Shown piece by piece: positions 1 through 6,163 of a stretch of 8,565 nt of DNA. This DNA comes from Aalborgiella sp043740415 (GTDB taxonomy: Bacteria > Pseudomonadota > Gammaproteobacteria > Burkholderiales > Burkholderiaceae_C). The notes beneath the pieces were generated by a model. That model saw nothing but the letters and a program-made list of their open reading frames with translations, had not been told where the DNA came from and searched no databases. The stretch covers positions 1 to 8,565 of the forward strand of contig JAYUCJ010000164.1 of the NCBI GenBank assembly GCA_043740415.1, given 5' to 3'. The stretch's first letter is position 1; the number at the start of each line of letters is the position of its first letter. Made by a program: the position numbers and the translations under genes.

Positions 1-210
1 CGGCTGCTGCAAAGTTTGCAAGCTGCGCAAACCGTAACCGCTGAAAATGCTATTAATAATATAGCTGTTCAGGCAGTAAATACGCCGGCTATAGGTGAAA
101 ATGGCACTAAAAATGCGGTTTTAGAGGGAAAAACCGTCTCTGGCAAGCAGATTGGCGAGCTGATTCACGCGGCGCGGGTGAAAGCCGTGGAAAAAGAGCT
201 GCAGGAATAA
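1..210 (+). CDS. cca: 3' end of a gene, probably CCA-adding tRNA nucleotidyltransferase (partial)
   Basis: The frame is open from the first base of the window to TAA at 208-210, so only about 69 C-terminal residues are seen. The first residues (RLLQSLQAAQTV) and the last helix (GKQIGELIHAARVKAVEKEL) resemble the C-terminus of proteobacterial Cca. Those enzymes end with a segment of the type 'G-x-x-I-x-x-x-(I/L)-x-x-A-R-(V/I)-x-A-V' and add or repair the 3' CCA of tRNAs. The match is from memory and covers only the tail, so another protein is possible. The middle part, residues encoded at about 46-105, is AT-rich and coincides with copy A of a dispersed 46-bp repeat. It looks like an in-frame insertion between the two recognisable parts. 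The gene converges on the FAH gene, with a hairpin repeat between them. Confidence 0.5.
   Translation, partial: RLLQSLQAAQTVTAENAINNIAVQAVNTPAIGENGTKNAVLEGKTVSGKQIGELIHAARVKAVEKELQE
49..94 (+). repeat. 46-bp dispersed repeat, copy A (inside coding sequence)
   Basis: This copy reads GCTAT, 8 AT-rich bases, TAGCTG, 9 bases, TAAATAC, 4 bases, GCTATAG. It aligns without gaps to copy B (5486-5531, 34/46 identical by eye), copy C (8432-8477 on minus, 33/46) and copy D (4412-4457 on minus, 33/46). ATAGC at 61-65 can pair with GCTAT at 88-92. Here the element is read through in frame by the upstream partial gene. Confidence 0.7.
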
Positions 211-220
211 CGATTTACTT

Positions 221-281
221 CCGTTCGGGCTGAGCCTGTCGAAGCCTTCTCGCAGCATTTCGACAAGCTCAATGCGAACGG
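221..281. repeat. REP-like inverted repeat, copy 1; possible bidirectional terminator
   Basis: The left arm 221-244 begins CCGTTCGGGCTGAGC and the right arm 258-281 ends GCGAACGG. About 19 of 24 arm positions are complementary around a 13-base loop. The element fills most of the gap between two convergent genes (stops at 210 on + and 286 on -), where a bidirectional terminator would be expected. A better-paired copy lies at 4304-4363. The GTTCG...CTGAGC...GTCGAAG palindrome is a widespread intergenic type in Proteobacteria. Confidence 0.88.
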
Positions 282-285
282 ATTT

Positions 286-1149
286 TTACAACTTAAACGG
301 TACCACCAGCTGGCGCTGCTCGCCCAGGCCTTCGATACCCAGCGTCACCACATCGCCCTTTTTCAAGAACACCGGCGCTGGTTTGCCGTCTTTCTTGATG
401 CCCAAGCCCACGCCCGGTGGCGTGCCGGTGGTGATGACGTCGCCTGGCGTCAGCGTCATGAACTGGCTCAAATAGCTCACAATTTTTGCGCAGCTAAAAA
501 TCATGGTTTTGGTGTTGCCGGTTTGAAAACGCTTGCCGTTCACGTCCAGCCACATGCCGAGTTTTTGCGGGTTGGTGATTTCGTCTGTTGTTACTAACCA
601 CGGGCCAATCGGGCCGAAAGTGTCGCAACCCTTGCCCTTGTCCCACTGCGGGCCGCGCTCCAGCTGGTATTCGCGTTCCGACACGTCGTTGATGGTGCAG
701 TAGCCCGCCACGAAGTTCAACGCCTCTTTTTGCGACACGTAGCGTGCTTTGCTGCCGATGACGATGCCCAGTTCCACTTCCCAATCGGTCTTGACCGAGC
801 CTTTGGGCAGCATGATGTCGTCGTTCGGGCCAATCACGCAGCTGTTGGCTTTCATGAAAACGACGGGTTCAGCGGGAATCGGCATGCCGGATTCTTCCGC
901 GTGATCGGTGTAGTTCAGGCCAATGGCGATGAATTTGCCGACGTTTGCCACGGGGCTGCCGAAGCGGGGTTTGCCTTTGACGAGCGGCAGTTTGTCGGTT
1001 TTGAGCTTGCTGATTTTGGCAAGCGCAGCGGGGCTGAGCTGCTCAGCGCCTATGTCTTTGACAACGGCGCTCAAATCGCGCAATTTGCCTTCGGCGTCAA
1101 TCAGACCGGGCTTTTCTTTGCCGGGGTTGCCATAGCGAACGAGTTTCAT
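286..1149 (-). CDS. Fumarylacetoacetate hydrolase (FAH) superfamily protein, probable 2,4-diketo-3-deoxy-sugar-acid hydrolase
   Basis: A 287-residue enzyme of the FAH superfamily, the normal length. These cytosolic metal-dependent enzymes cleave C-C bonds in diketo acids. The short N-terminal domain (1-65) is followed by the catalytic FAH fold from about 70 (KFIAIGLNYTDHAEE). Expected metal ligands are present: E124 and E126 in DWEVELGIVIG and D155 in NDVSERE. The loop KGKGCDTFGPIGPWLVT (171-187) and the motif PGDVITTGTPPGVGLG are also typical. Proteins of this kind are often annotated ureidoglycolate lyase. Next to a 2-keto-3-deoxy-L-fuconate-type dehydrogenase, a better guess is 2,4-diketo-3-deoxy-L-fuconate (or L-rhamnonate) hydrolase, giving pyruvate and L-lactate. 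The start ATG has a strong AAGGAG 5 bases upstream. It is the last gene of a three-gene minus-strand operon, 42 bases after the preceding stop. Family assignment is firm; the substrate is inferred from context. Confidence 0.92.
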   Translation of the reverse strand: MKLVRYGNPGKEKPGLIDAEGKLRDLSAVVKDIGAEQLSPAALAKISKLKTDKLPLVKGKPRFGSPVANVGKFIAIGLNYTDHAEESGMPIPAEPVVFMKANSCVIGPNDDIMLPKGSVKTDWEVELGIVIGSKARYVSQKEALNFVAGYCTINDVSEREYQLERGPQWDKGKGCDTFGPIGPWLVTTDEITNPQKLGMWLDVNGKRFQTGNTKTMIFSCAKIVSYLSQFMTLTPGDVITTGTPPGVGLGIKKDGKPAPVFLKKGDVVTLGIEGLGEQRQLVVPFKL

Positions 1150-1191
1150 AAGTCTCCTTGTTTAAAAATACAACTTCAAGAAATCAAAAAA

Positions 1192-1950
1192 TCAATACGT
1201 CGAGCGCCCGCCCGACAGGTCAAACACCGCGCCGGTGGAGAACGAGCAATCTTCGGTACACAGCCACGCCACCATGGCGGCTATTTCGTCTGGGTTGCCA
1301 AAGCGCGACATCGGGATTTTCGACAACATGAAGGCGATGTGCTCAGGCGTCATCTGGTCAAACATGGCGGTTTTGACAGCGGCTGGCGTCACGCAGTTGA
1401 CCAGCACGCCACTGTTCGCCAGCTCTTTGCCGAGTGATTTTGTGAGGGCGATGACGGCCGCTTTGCTGGCGCTGTAGGCGCTGGCGTTGGGGTTGCCGTC
1501 TTTGCCGGCGACCGAGGCGATGTTGACGATGCGGCCATAGTGGTTGCCTTGCATGTGCGCGGCTATTTCGCGGCAGCAGTGGAAGGTGCCGTTCAAGTTG
1601 ACTTGAATCACGTCGTTCCAAGCGGTCGGCGGGTAGTCGGCTAGTTTGACATTGGGGCCAGTGATACCGGCGGAGTTGACCAAAACATCGACTTTGCCGC
1701 GTTTACTCACGGTGCTTGCCAACGCGGCAACCACGCTGCTGTGTTGCGTTACATCGACTTTTTCACAATGCACATCAGCACCAGTTTCAGTACGAATTGC
1801 ATTGGAGGCTTGTGCCATCACATCGGTATTCACATCCCACCATGTGACGGTTGCACCCGAGGCGATCATGCGTTGTGAGATGGCGTAGCCCAAGCCAGAT
1901 GCGCCGCCAGTGATAACCGCATGACGGCCTTTGAGATCGAGTTGGTTCAT
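1192..1950 (-). CDS. SDR-family NAD(P)-dependent oxidoreductase (FabG-like), sugar or sugar-acid dehydrogenase
   Basis: A 252-residue classical short-chain dehydrogenase/reductase. The Rossmann motif TGGASGLG (14-21) and D39 at the end of the second strand favour NAD over NADP. NSAG (92-95), N118, S146, Y159 and K163 form the usual structural motif and catalytic tetrad. The C-terminal SGGRSTY replaces the usual DGG. It starts at ATG 1950 with AGGA about 9 bases upstream, and only 13 bases separate it from the stop of the upstream SDR gene, so both are surely co-transcribed. General annotation pipelines would call it 3-oxoacyl-ACP reductase, but fatty-acid synthesis is unlikely in this setting. 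Candidate roles are oxidation of the free sugar (for example L-fucose dehydrogenase) or of a deoxy-keto acid intermediate. The sequence alone does not decide between them. Confidence 0.93.
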   Translation of the reverse strand: MNQLDLKGRHAVITGGASGLGYAISQRMIASGATVTWWDVNTDVMAQASNAIRTETGADVHCEKVDVTQHSSVVAALASTVSKRGKVDVLVNSAGITGPNVKLADYPPTAWNDVIQVNLNGTFHCCREIAAHMQGNHYGRIVNIASVAGKDGNPNASAYSASKAAVIALTKSLGKELANSGVLVNCVTPAAVKTAMFDQMTPEHIAFMLSKIPMSRFGNPDEIAAMVAWLCTEDCSFSTGAVFDLSGGRSTY

Positions 1951-1963
1951 TCAAAAATTCCTG

Positions 1964-2698
1964 TTAAATAGTCATGCCGCCGTCGACAGAAAACAATTGC
2001 CCCGTGGCAAATTGTGACTCATCACTGGCCAAATACACCACGATAGGCGCAATCTCGTGCGCCTGCGCGAGTCTGCCCATGGGCTGGCGGGCGATGAAGT
2101 TTTTACGCGCTTGCACCGGGTCTTCATAGGCGTTGATGCGGTCGTCCAGCGACGGCGTGTCCACGGTGCCGGGCGCAATCGCATTACAACGAATGCCTTG
2201 ACCCACAAAGTCTGCCGCGACCGCTTTGGTCAAACCGACGACAGCAGCTTTGCTGGCACCATACACAAAGCGATTGGGCAAACCCTTCACGCTGCTGGCC
2301 ACACTGGCCATGTTGATGATGCTGCCGCCACCGTTGGCCAGCATTTTGGGCAGCGCAGCTTGAATCATCCAATACTGCGCACGGGCATTGAGGTTGAAGG
2401 CAAAGTCCCACTCGTCGTCGGTCGCTTCCAAAATCGAGCCGTTGTGCACAAAACCAGCACAGTTGAAGAGCACATCAAAAGCGTGGTTTTGCGCAATCAA
2501 TTTGGTGATGGCGGCTTTGTCCATCACATCCAGTACCTCAGTGCTGACGTTGACCACATCTTTGAAGGTTTCCAGCAGTTTGGGGTTGATGTCGGTGGCG
2601 AGCACCATCGCCCCTTCGGCGGCCATGGCCAGCACGGTGGCGCGGCCAATGCCTTGGCCAGCGGCGGTGACGAGGGCGGTTTTGTTACTCAGTCTCAT
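1964..2698 (-). CDS. SDR-family dehydrogenase, BDH2/DHRS6-like, probable 2-keto-3-deoxy-L-fuconate 4-dehydrogenase
   Basis: A 244-residue SDR that strongly resembles human DHRS6/BDH2 (cytosolic 3-hydroxybutyrate dehydrogenase type 2). Shared stretches include LPKML, IINMxSVASSVKG, KAVAADFVGQGIRCN and PGTVDTPSL. Bacterial members include the 2-keto-3-deoxy-L-fuconate dehydrogenase of the non-phosphorylating L-fucose pathway, which fits the FAH hydrolase two genes downstream. Visible parts are TAAGQGIG (11-18), D36 (NAD preference), NCAG (79-82), S132, Y146 and K150. R143 and R187 match carboxylate-binding arginines of BDH2 (R144, R188). I chose ATG 2698 because TTGGAGC lies just upstream of it. 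A longer form from TTG 2722 would add eight residues before the first strand and read through that ribosome-binding site. First gene of the minus-strand operon, divergent from the dehydratase gene. Confidence 0.94.
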   Translation of the reverse strand: MRLSNKTALVTAAGQGIGRATVLAMAAEGAMVLATDINPKLLETFKDVVNVSTEVLDVMDKAAITKLIAQNHAFDVLFNCAGFVHNGSILEATDDEWDFAFNLNARAQYWMIQAALPKMLANGGGSIINMASVASSVKGLPNRFVYGASKAAVVGLTKAVAADFVGQGIRCNAIAPGTVDTPSLDDRINAYEDPVQARKNFIARQPMGRLAQAHEIAPIVVYLASDESQFATGQLFSVDGGMTI

Positions 2699-2753
2699 GT
2701 GTGCTCCAATAAAATGTGACAATGCAATTCTAAGCCCAACATCAGATCATATT
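2699..2753. promoter_or_regulatory. 55-bp divergent intergenic region between SDR and dehydratase genes
   Basis: This is the only space between the two divergent start codons, so promoters for both directions must lie here or reach into the coding sequences. On minus, TATGAT (complement of 2746-2751) is a one-mismatch -10 hexamer, but only a poor -35 (3/6) lies 17 bases upstream. On plus, TAAAAT at 2710-2715 is -10-like without a convincing -35. TTGGAGC on minus serves the SDR; no Shine-Dalgarno is visible before the dehydratase ATG. No clear operator palindrome was found. Confidence 0.4.
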
Positions 2754-4283
2754 ATGAATACCAATTACATTCGACTCCACGCAGCCGACGATGTGCTGAT
2801 CGCCCGCTCACAACTTCTCAGCGGCACCACGATCGAGGGCATCGCCGTCAAAGGCCTGATCCCCCCCGGTCACAAAATCGCCACCCATGCCATTGCCACG
2901 GGTGAGCCGGTGCGCCGCTACAACCAGATCATCGGTTTTGCCAGCAAACCCATCGCGGCGGGTGAGCACGTGCATACCCACAACCTCGATATGGGCGCGA
3001 ACAAGGGTGATTTTGAGCGCGATTACGCCTTTGGCGCCGACGTCAAACCTGAGCCAGCCAAGCGGGAAGCGACGTTTATGGGCATCAAGCGCCCCGATGG
3101 CCGGGTGGCGACGCGCAACTACATCGGCGTGCTGACCAGTGTGAATTGCTCGGCCACGGCAGCGCGGGCGATTTCGGACCACTTTTCACGCCGCACGAAT
3201 CCAAGCGCCTTGGCGGCCTTCCCCAACGTCGATGGCGTGGTCGCGCTGACGCACGGCACCGGTTGCGGCATGGACGGCGAGGGGCTGGGCATGCAGATTT
3301 TGCAGCGCACCCTGACCGGTTACGCCACCCACGTCAACTTCTGGGGGGCGCTGGTGGTGGGCTTGGGCTGTGAGGGGAACCAGATCAAAGCCTGGCTGGG
3401 CAGTGGCAACTTGACCGAGGGCGACAACCTCAAGGTCTTCAACATCCAGGACACGGGCGGCACGGCCAAAACGGTTGAAAAAGGCATAGCCCTCATCAAC
3501 GCCATGCTGCCCCGCGCCAATGCGGTGAAACGCGAGCCCTGCAGCGCGGCGCACATCACCATTGGTCTGCAGTGTGGCGGCTCGGACGGCTACTCCGGCA
3601 TCAGCGCGAATCCGGCTTTGGGTGCGGCGGTGGACTTGCTGGTGGCGCACGGCGGCACGGCGATTCTGTCAGAAACGCCCGAAATTTACGGCGCAGAGCA
3701 CCTGTTGACGCGCCGTTCCGTCAGCCGCGCTGTGGGGGAAAAGCTGGTCTCCCGCATCAAATGGTGGGAGCATTACACCGAGATCAACGACGGCGAGATG
3801 AACAACAACCCCTCGCCGGGCAACAAAGCCGGCGGGCTGACGACGATTCTGGAGAAATCACTCGGTGCGGTGGCCAAAGGCGGCACGTCCAACCTGCAAG
3901 CGGTTTACGAGTACGCCGAGCCGGTGACTACCCACGGTTTCGTCTACATGGACACACCGGGTTACGACCCCGTTAGCGCCACCGGCCAGGTCGCGGGCGG
4001 CGCGAATGTGATCTGCTTCACCACTGGGCGCGGCTCGGCCTACGGCTGTGCGCCCTCGCCCTCGCTCAAGCTGGCGACCAATTCAGCCTTGTGGAAGCGG
4101 CAGGAGGAGGACATGGACATCAACTGCGGCGAAATCATCGACGGCACGGCGTCGATTGCCGAGATGGGACAGCGGATTTTTGAGATGGTTTTGGCGACAG
4201 CCTCGGGCGAGCCGAGCAAAAGCGAGCGCCACGGCTATGGGCAGAACGAGTTTGTGCCGTGGCAAGTCGGTGCGGTGATGTGA
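2754..4283 (+). CDS. UxaA-family sugar-acid dehydratase (altronate/galactarate dehydratase type)
   Basis: A 509-residue single-chain member of the UxaA/GarD family, metal-dependent dehydratases that convert aldonic or aldaric acids to 2-keto-3-deoxy acids. The N-terminal SAF domain is at about 10-80 (GLIPPGHKIATHAIATGEPV, then AGEHVHTHNL). The large C-terminal domain starts at about 109 (GIKRPDGRVATRNYIG) and carries GTGCGMDGEG (168-177), GLQCGGSDGYSGISANP (271-287), NDGEMNNNPSPGNKAGG (345-361) and TTGRGSAYGCAPSPSLK (423-439). Conserved cysteines include C171, C274, C432 and C458. ATG 2754 gives the usual family N-terminus, although it has no Shine-Dalgarno. An in-frame ATG at 2697 would add 19 residues that do not look like the family. 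The context suggests a dehydratase for L-fuconate or a related 6-deoxy aldonate; altronate or galactarate are alternatives. A REP hairpin follows the stop. Confidence 0.93.
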   Translation: MNTNYIRLHAADDVLIARSQLLSGTTIEGIAVKGLIPPGHKIATHAIATGEPVRRYNQIIGFASKPIAAGEHVHTHNLDMGANKGDFERDYAFGADVKPEPAKREATFMGIKRPDGRVATRNYIGVLTSVNCSATAARAISDHFSRRTNPSALAAFPNVDGVVALTHGTGCGMDGEGLGMQILQRTLTGYATHVNFWGALVVGLGCEGNQIKAWLGSGNLTEGDNLKVFNIQDTGGTAKTVEKGIALINAMLPRANAVKREPCSAAHITIGLQCGGSDGYSGISANPALGAAVDLLVAHGGTAILSETPEIYGAEHLLTRRSVSRAVGEKLVSRIKWWEHYTEINDGEMNNNPSPGNKAGGLTTILEKSLGAVAKGGTSNLQAVYEYAEPVTTHGFVYMDTPGYDPVSATGQVAGGANVICFTTGRGSAYGCAPSPSLKLATNSALWKRQEEDMDINCGEIIDGTASIAEMGQRIFEMVLATASGEPSKSERHGYGQNEFVPWQVGAVM

Positions 4284-4303
4284 AAATGCCAATAAATTCT
4301 CCC

Positions 4304-4363
4304 CCGTTCGGACTGAGCTTGTCGAAGTCATCAAGAACCCTTCGACAAGCTCAGGGCGAACGG
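4304..4363. repeat. REP-like inverted repeat, copy 2; probable terminator of the dehydratase gene
   Basis: Arms 4304-4327 (CCGTTCGGACTGAGCTTG...) and 4340-4363 (...AGCTCAGGGCGAACGG) pair at 22 of 24 positions around a 12-base loop. It begins 21 bases after the dehydratase stop. It is the same family as 221-281. The following sequence is AT-rich but has no clean U-tract, so termination is likely but not proven. Confidence 0.9.
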
Positions 4364-4398
4364 ATTTATAGATATATTCCATAAATAGTCAAAAATAC

Positions 4399-5460
4399 AT
4401 GTCAAAAACGATTCAAGCCGGCGAATTAATTGCCTCAGTAGCTACTATTTTAATAGCGTCTGGCAGTTCTGAAAAAGAAGCAAATACGGTCGCCAGCAAC
4501 CTGGTTATGGCGAACTTGAGTGGTCATGACTCGCACGGCGTCGGCATGCTGCCACGCTACGTCGCCGCCGTGCTGGAAGGCGGCTTGAAGCCCAACACCT
4601 CGGTTAAAACTTTGCTCGATTTGGGCCACATGCTGACCCTGGACGGCCAGCGTGGCTATGGTCAGGTGATTGGTGAGCAGGCGATGCAGATGGGTATCGA
4701 ACGTGCTCAAAAGCACGGCAGCTGCATCATGACGCTGTCCAATTCACACCACTTGGGCCGCATCGGTCATTGGGCGGAGATGGCCACAAACGCGGGGCTG
4801 GTGTCCATGCATTTTGTCAATGTCATGGCGCGTCCTTCGGTCGCCCCTTGGGGCGGTGCGGACGGGCGTTTTGGGACAAATCCGTGCTGTATCGGCATTC
4901 CATTGGCCGGGCGAGAGCCGTTTTTGCTCGATTTCGCCACCAGCCGCGTCGCCCAAGGCAAGATGCGCGTGGCCTACAACGAAGGCCACACCGTCGCACC
5001 GGGGCTGCTGATCGACGAAACAGGCGCACCCACCGTCAATCCCGGCGTGGTCGTCGTGCCGCAAAGCAATGGTTTGTTTGGCGCGTTGATGACGTTTGGT
5101 GAGCACAAAGGTTACGGCATGGCAGTGGCATGTGAGCTTTTGGGTGGCGCGCTGACGGGTGGTGGCACATGGCACGAACCGGCCAATTCGCCGCGCGGCA
5201 AAGCGCAGGCGGTGCTGAACGGCATGTTGACGGTGCTCATCGACCCCGCAAAACTGGGAACACAGACCTCGTTCGAATCAGAAGCGCAGGCGTTTGTAGA
5301 TTGGGTTAAACAATCCCCCGCTGGGCAGTGTTTCGACGGCGTACAAATCGCCGGCGACCCCGAGCGCCGCGCCCGCAAGCTAAGAATGAAAGACGGGATT
5401 GTGATCGACGACCAGACTTGGGCGGATATCGTGGCAGCGGGGGTTAAAGTGGGTGTGTAA
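4399..5460 (+). CDS. Ldh_2-family (malate/L-lactate/ureidoglycolate type) dehydrogenase
   Basis: A 353-residue NAD(P)-dependent 2-hydroxyacid oxidoreductase of the Ldh_2/MDH2 family, which is unrelated to classical lactate dehydrogenase. Family hallmarks in order are ANLSGHDSHGVGMLPRY (38-54), NSHHLGRIGHWAEMA (115-129, with the expected active-site histidines 117/118), RFGTNP (157-162), LLDFATS (176-182) and HKGYGMAVACELL (236-248). Family members act on malate, L-lactate, ureidoglycolate, sulfolactate or diketogulonate, so the substrate cannot be read from sequence. If the cluster degrades a 6-deoxy sugar acid, oxidation of the L-lactate released by the FAH hydrolase is possible. The gene starts 36 bases after the REP hairpin and may have its own promoter. 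No good ribosome-binding site is visible. The first 20 codons are AT-rich, unlike the rest, and overlap a copy of the 46-bp repeat. Confidence 0.93.
   Translation: MSKTIQAGELIASVATILIASGSSEKEANTVASNLVMANLSGHDSHGVGMLPRYVAAVLEGGLKPNTSVKTLLDLGHMLTLDGQRGYGQVIGEQAMQMGIERAQKHGSCIMTLSNSHHLGRIGHWAEMATNAGLVSMHFVNVMARPSVAPWGGADGRFGTNPCCIGIPLAGREPFLLDFATSRVAQGKMRVAYNEGHTVAPGLLIDETGAPTVNPGVVVVPQSNGLFGALMTFGEHKGYGMAVACELLGGALTGGGTWHEPANSPRGKAQAVLNGMLTVLIDPAKLGTQTSFESEAQAFVDWVKQSPAGQCFDGVQIAGDPERRARKLRMKDGIVIDDQTWADIVAAGVKVGV
4412..4457 (-). repeat. 46-bp dispersed repeat, copy D (inside the start of the Ldh_2 gene)
   Basis: Read on minus, this is GCTAT, 8 bases, TAGCTA, 9 bases, TTAATTC, GCCG, GCTTGAA. 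It aligns without gaps to copy A at 33 of 46 positions, including GCTAT, TAGCT, AGGCA and GCCGGCT. It encodes residues 5-20 of the dehydrogenase on the other strand. The residues still align with the family without an insertion, so the match may be partly chance. Confidence 0.5.
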
Positions 5461-5485
5461 TTGTCGTTTGCGGTAAATTTAATTT

Positions 5486-5531
5486 GCTATATTTATAATA
5501 GCTGCTTAAGCAATAAATACACAAGCTATAG
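5486..5531 (+). repeat. 46-bp dispersed repeat, copy B (intergenic, between convergent genes)
   Basis: This copy reads GCTAT, 8 bases, TAGCTG, 9 bases, TAAATAC, ACAA, GCTATAG, matching copy A at 34 of 46 positions. It includes the perfect palindrome TGCTTAAGCA. ATAGCT (5498-5503) can pair with AGCTAT (5524-5529), and GCTAT (5486-5490) with ATAGC (5498-5502). It occupies the middle of the 87-base gap between the convergent dehydrogenase and small membrane protein genes, where it may help end transcription. Confidence 0.72.
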
Positions 5532-5547
5532 CCATATTATGCCTTTT

Positions 5548-5862
5548 TTAAACCCAAAATCTCTTAATATCCTCAATAATCTCCTCCGCATCCACCCACC
5601 CCATCGCATTAGCAATCACAATCGTCACCAGCGCGGCGAAGACGTGGATGGTGAATATCTTGCTAGATAACTTTTGCAGTTTCTCTGGCGTTAAAACAAA
5701 CCCCAATACCATCAATACAAAACCCACTATTCCTACAGCGATGAAGTTGCTGATGTCGGATGTGTGGTTAAGCGTGACATACAGGAAATAACTGCTCAGC
5801 ATGGTTAGGATGCCGAGGGTTATGTAGAAGGGTTTGTGGTGTATTTGCAAGATATTAAGCAA
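5548..5862 (-). CDS. Small three-helix membrane protein, unknown function
   Basis: An unrecognised protein of up to 104 residues with three hydrophobic segments at about 11-31, 38-57 and 68-88, and a short charged tail (DAEEIIEDIKRFW). It is probably an inner-membrane protein. The start is uncertain: TTG 5862 directly follows an in-frame stop and has no ribosome-binding site, another TTG lies at 5850, and the first ATG is at 5802, inside the first hydrophobic segment. It begins 19 bases after the lipoprotein stop on the same strand and shares its low GC, so it is probably the third gene of the RHS transcript. Small membrane proteins behind RHS tips can be immunity proteins, but nothing here proves that. 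It could also be an unrelated housekeeping fragment. Confidence 0.6.
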   Translation of the reverse strand: MLNILQIHHKPFYITLGILTMLSSYFLYVTLNHTSDISNFIAVGIVGFVLMVLGFVLTPEKLQKLSSKIFTIHVFAALVTIVIANAMGWVDAEEIIEDIKRFWV

Positions 5863-5881
5863 TTATTATTTAGACTACTTT

Positions 5882-6163
5882 TTAGCATTTACCAGACAAA
5901 CGATAGTTTTTTATAATTCCATTGGCATCTACCATATATGTAACTGTACAACTAGGGTTCGATTGATAGGGTTGATATTCATACTCTTTCACTCCGTTGC
6001 TTAACTCACGAATTATGGGTGTTGTTTTAGGAGGCAAAGATTCATATTTTGAAATTGATCTACCTATCCATGATTTTGCGGAATCGCTAGCAGTAATGTT
6101 ATTAGAGCATGCTGATATAAATAAAATGCATAGAAATTTAATTATTGAATAGTTTGATTTCAT
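5882..6163 (-). CDS. Small lipoprotein, candidate immunity protein for the RHS toxin tip
   Basis: A 93-residue protein with a lipoprotein signal peptide: a basic start, a hydrophobic core (7-16) and the lipobox ISAC with C19 as the lipidated residue. S20 after it does not signal inner-membrane retention. The mature part has SWIGRSISKYESLP, an EYEY strand, and two cysteines (C72 and the final C93) that could form a disulfide. The pattern W-I-G ... Y-x-Y ... C-T-V-x-Y-x-V-D-x-x-G-I-I-x-x-Y is common in small lipoproteins with a BamE/SmpA-like look. Its ATG overlaps the RHS stop by one base (TGATG), and AAGG lies about 9 bases upstream, so its translation is coupled to the toxin. That position is where immunity genes normally sit. 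The periplasmic location would suggest a toxin acting in the envelope. The role is inferred from position only. Confidence 0.78.
   Translation of the reverse strand: MKSNYSIIKFLCILFISACSNNITASDSAKSWIGRSISKYESLPPKTTPIIRELSNGVKEYEYQPYQSNPSCTVTYMVDANGIIKNYRLSGKC

Noticed and set aside
470..520. ATAGCT...AGCTA pair inside the FAH gene, similar to the 46-bp repeat
   Set aside because: The spacing differs from the four copies (14 rather than 20 bases between the blocks), there is no TAAATAC block, and the codons encode conserved family residues.
730..1437. Open frame of 235 codons on + across the FAH and SDR genes
   Set aside because: It is antisense to two clear enzyme genes, has histidine- and arginine-rich composition typical of a shadow frame, and spans their intergenic gap.
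2057..2719. Open frame of 220 codons on + opposite the BDH2-like SDR
   Set aside because: The minus frame carries all SDR motifs; this frame is a low-complexity shadow in GC-rich DNA.
2388..2753. Long 5' extension of the dehydratase frame
   Set aside because: The extension is antisense to the SDR gene and does not resemble UxaA proteins; ATG 2754 gives the normal N-terminus.
3186..3650. 154-codon frame on minus inside the dehydratase gene
   Set aside because: Histidine/arginine/glutamine-rich shadow of a strongly conserved gene, with no family resemblance.
4744..5175. 143-codon frame on minus inside the Ldh_2 gene
   Set aside because: Opposite strand of a well-supported gene; composition is that of a shadow frame.
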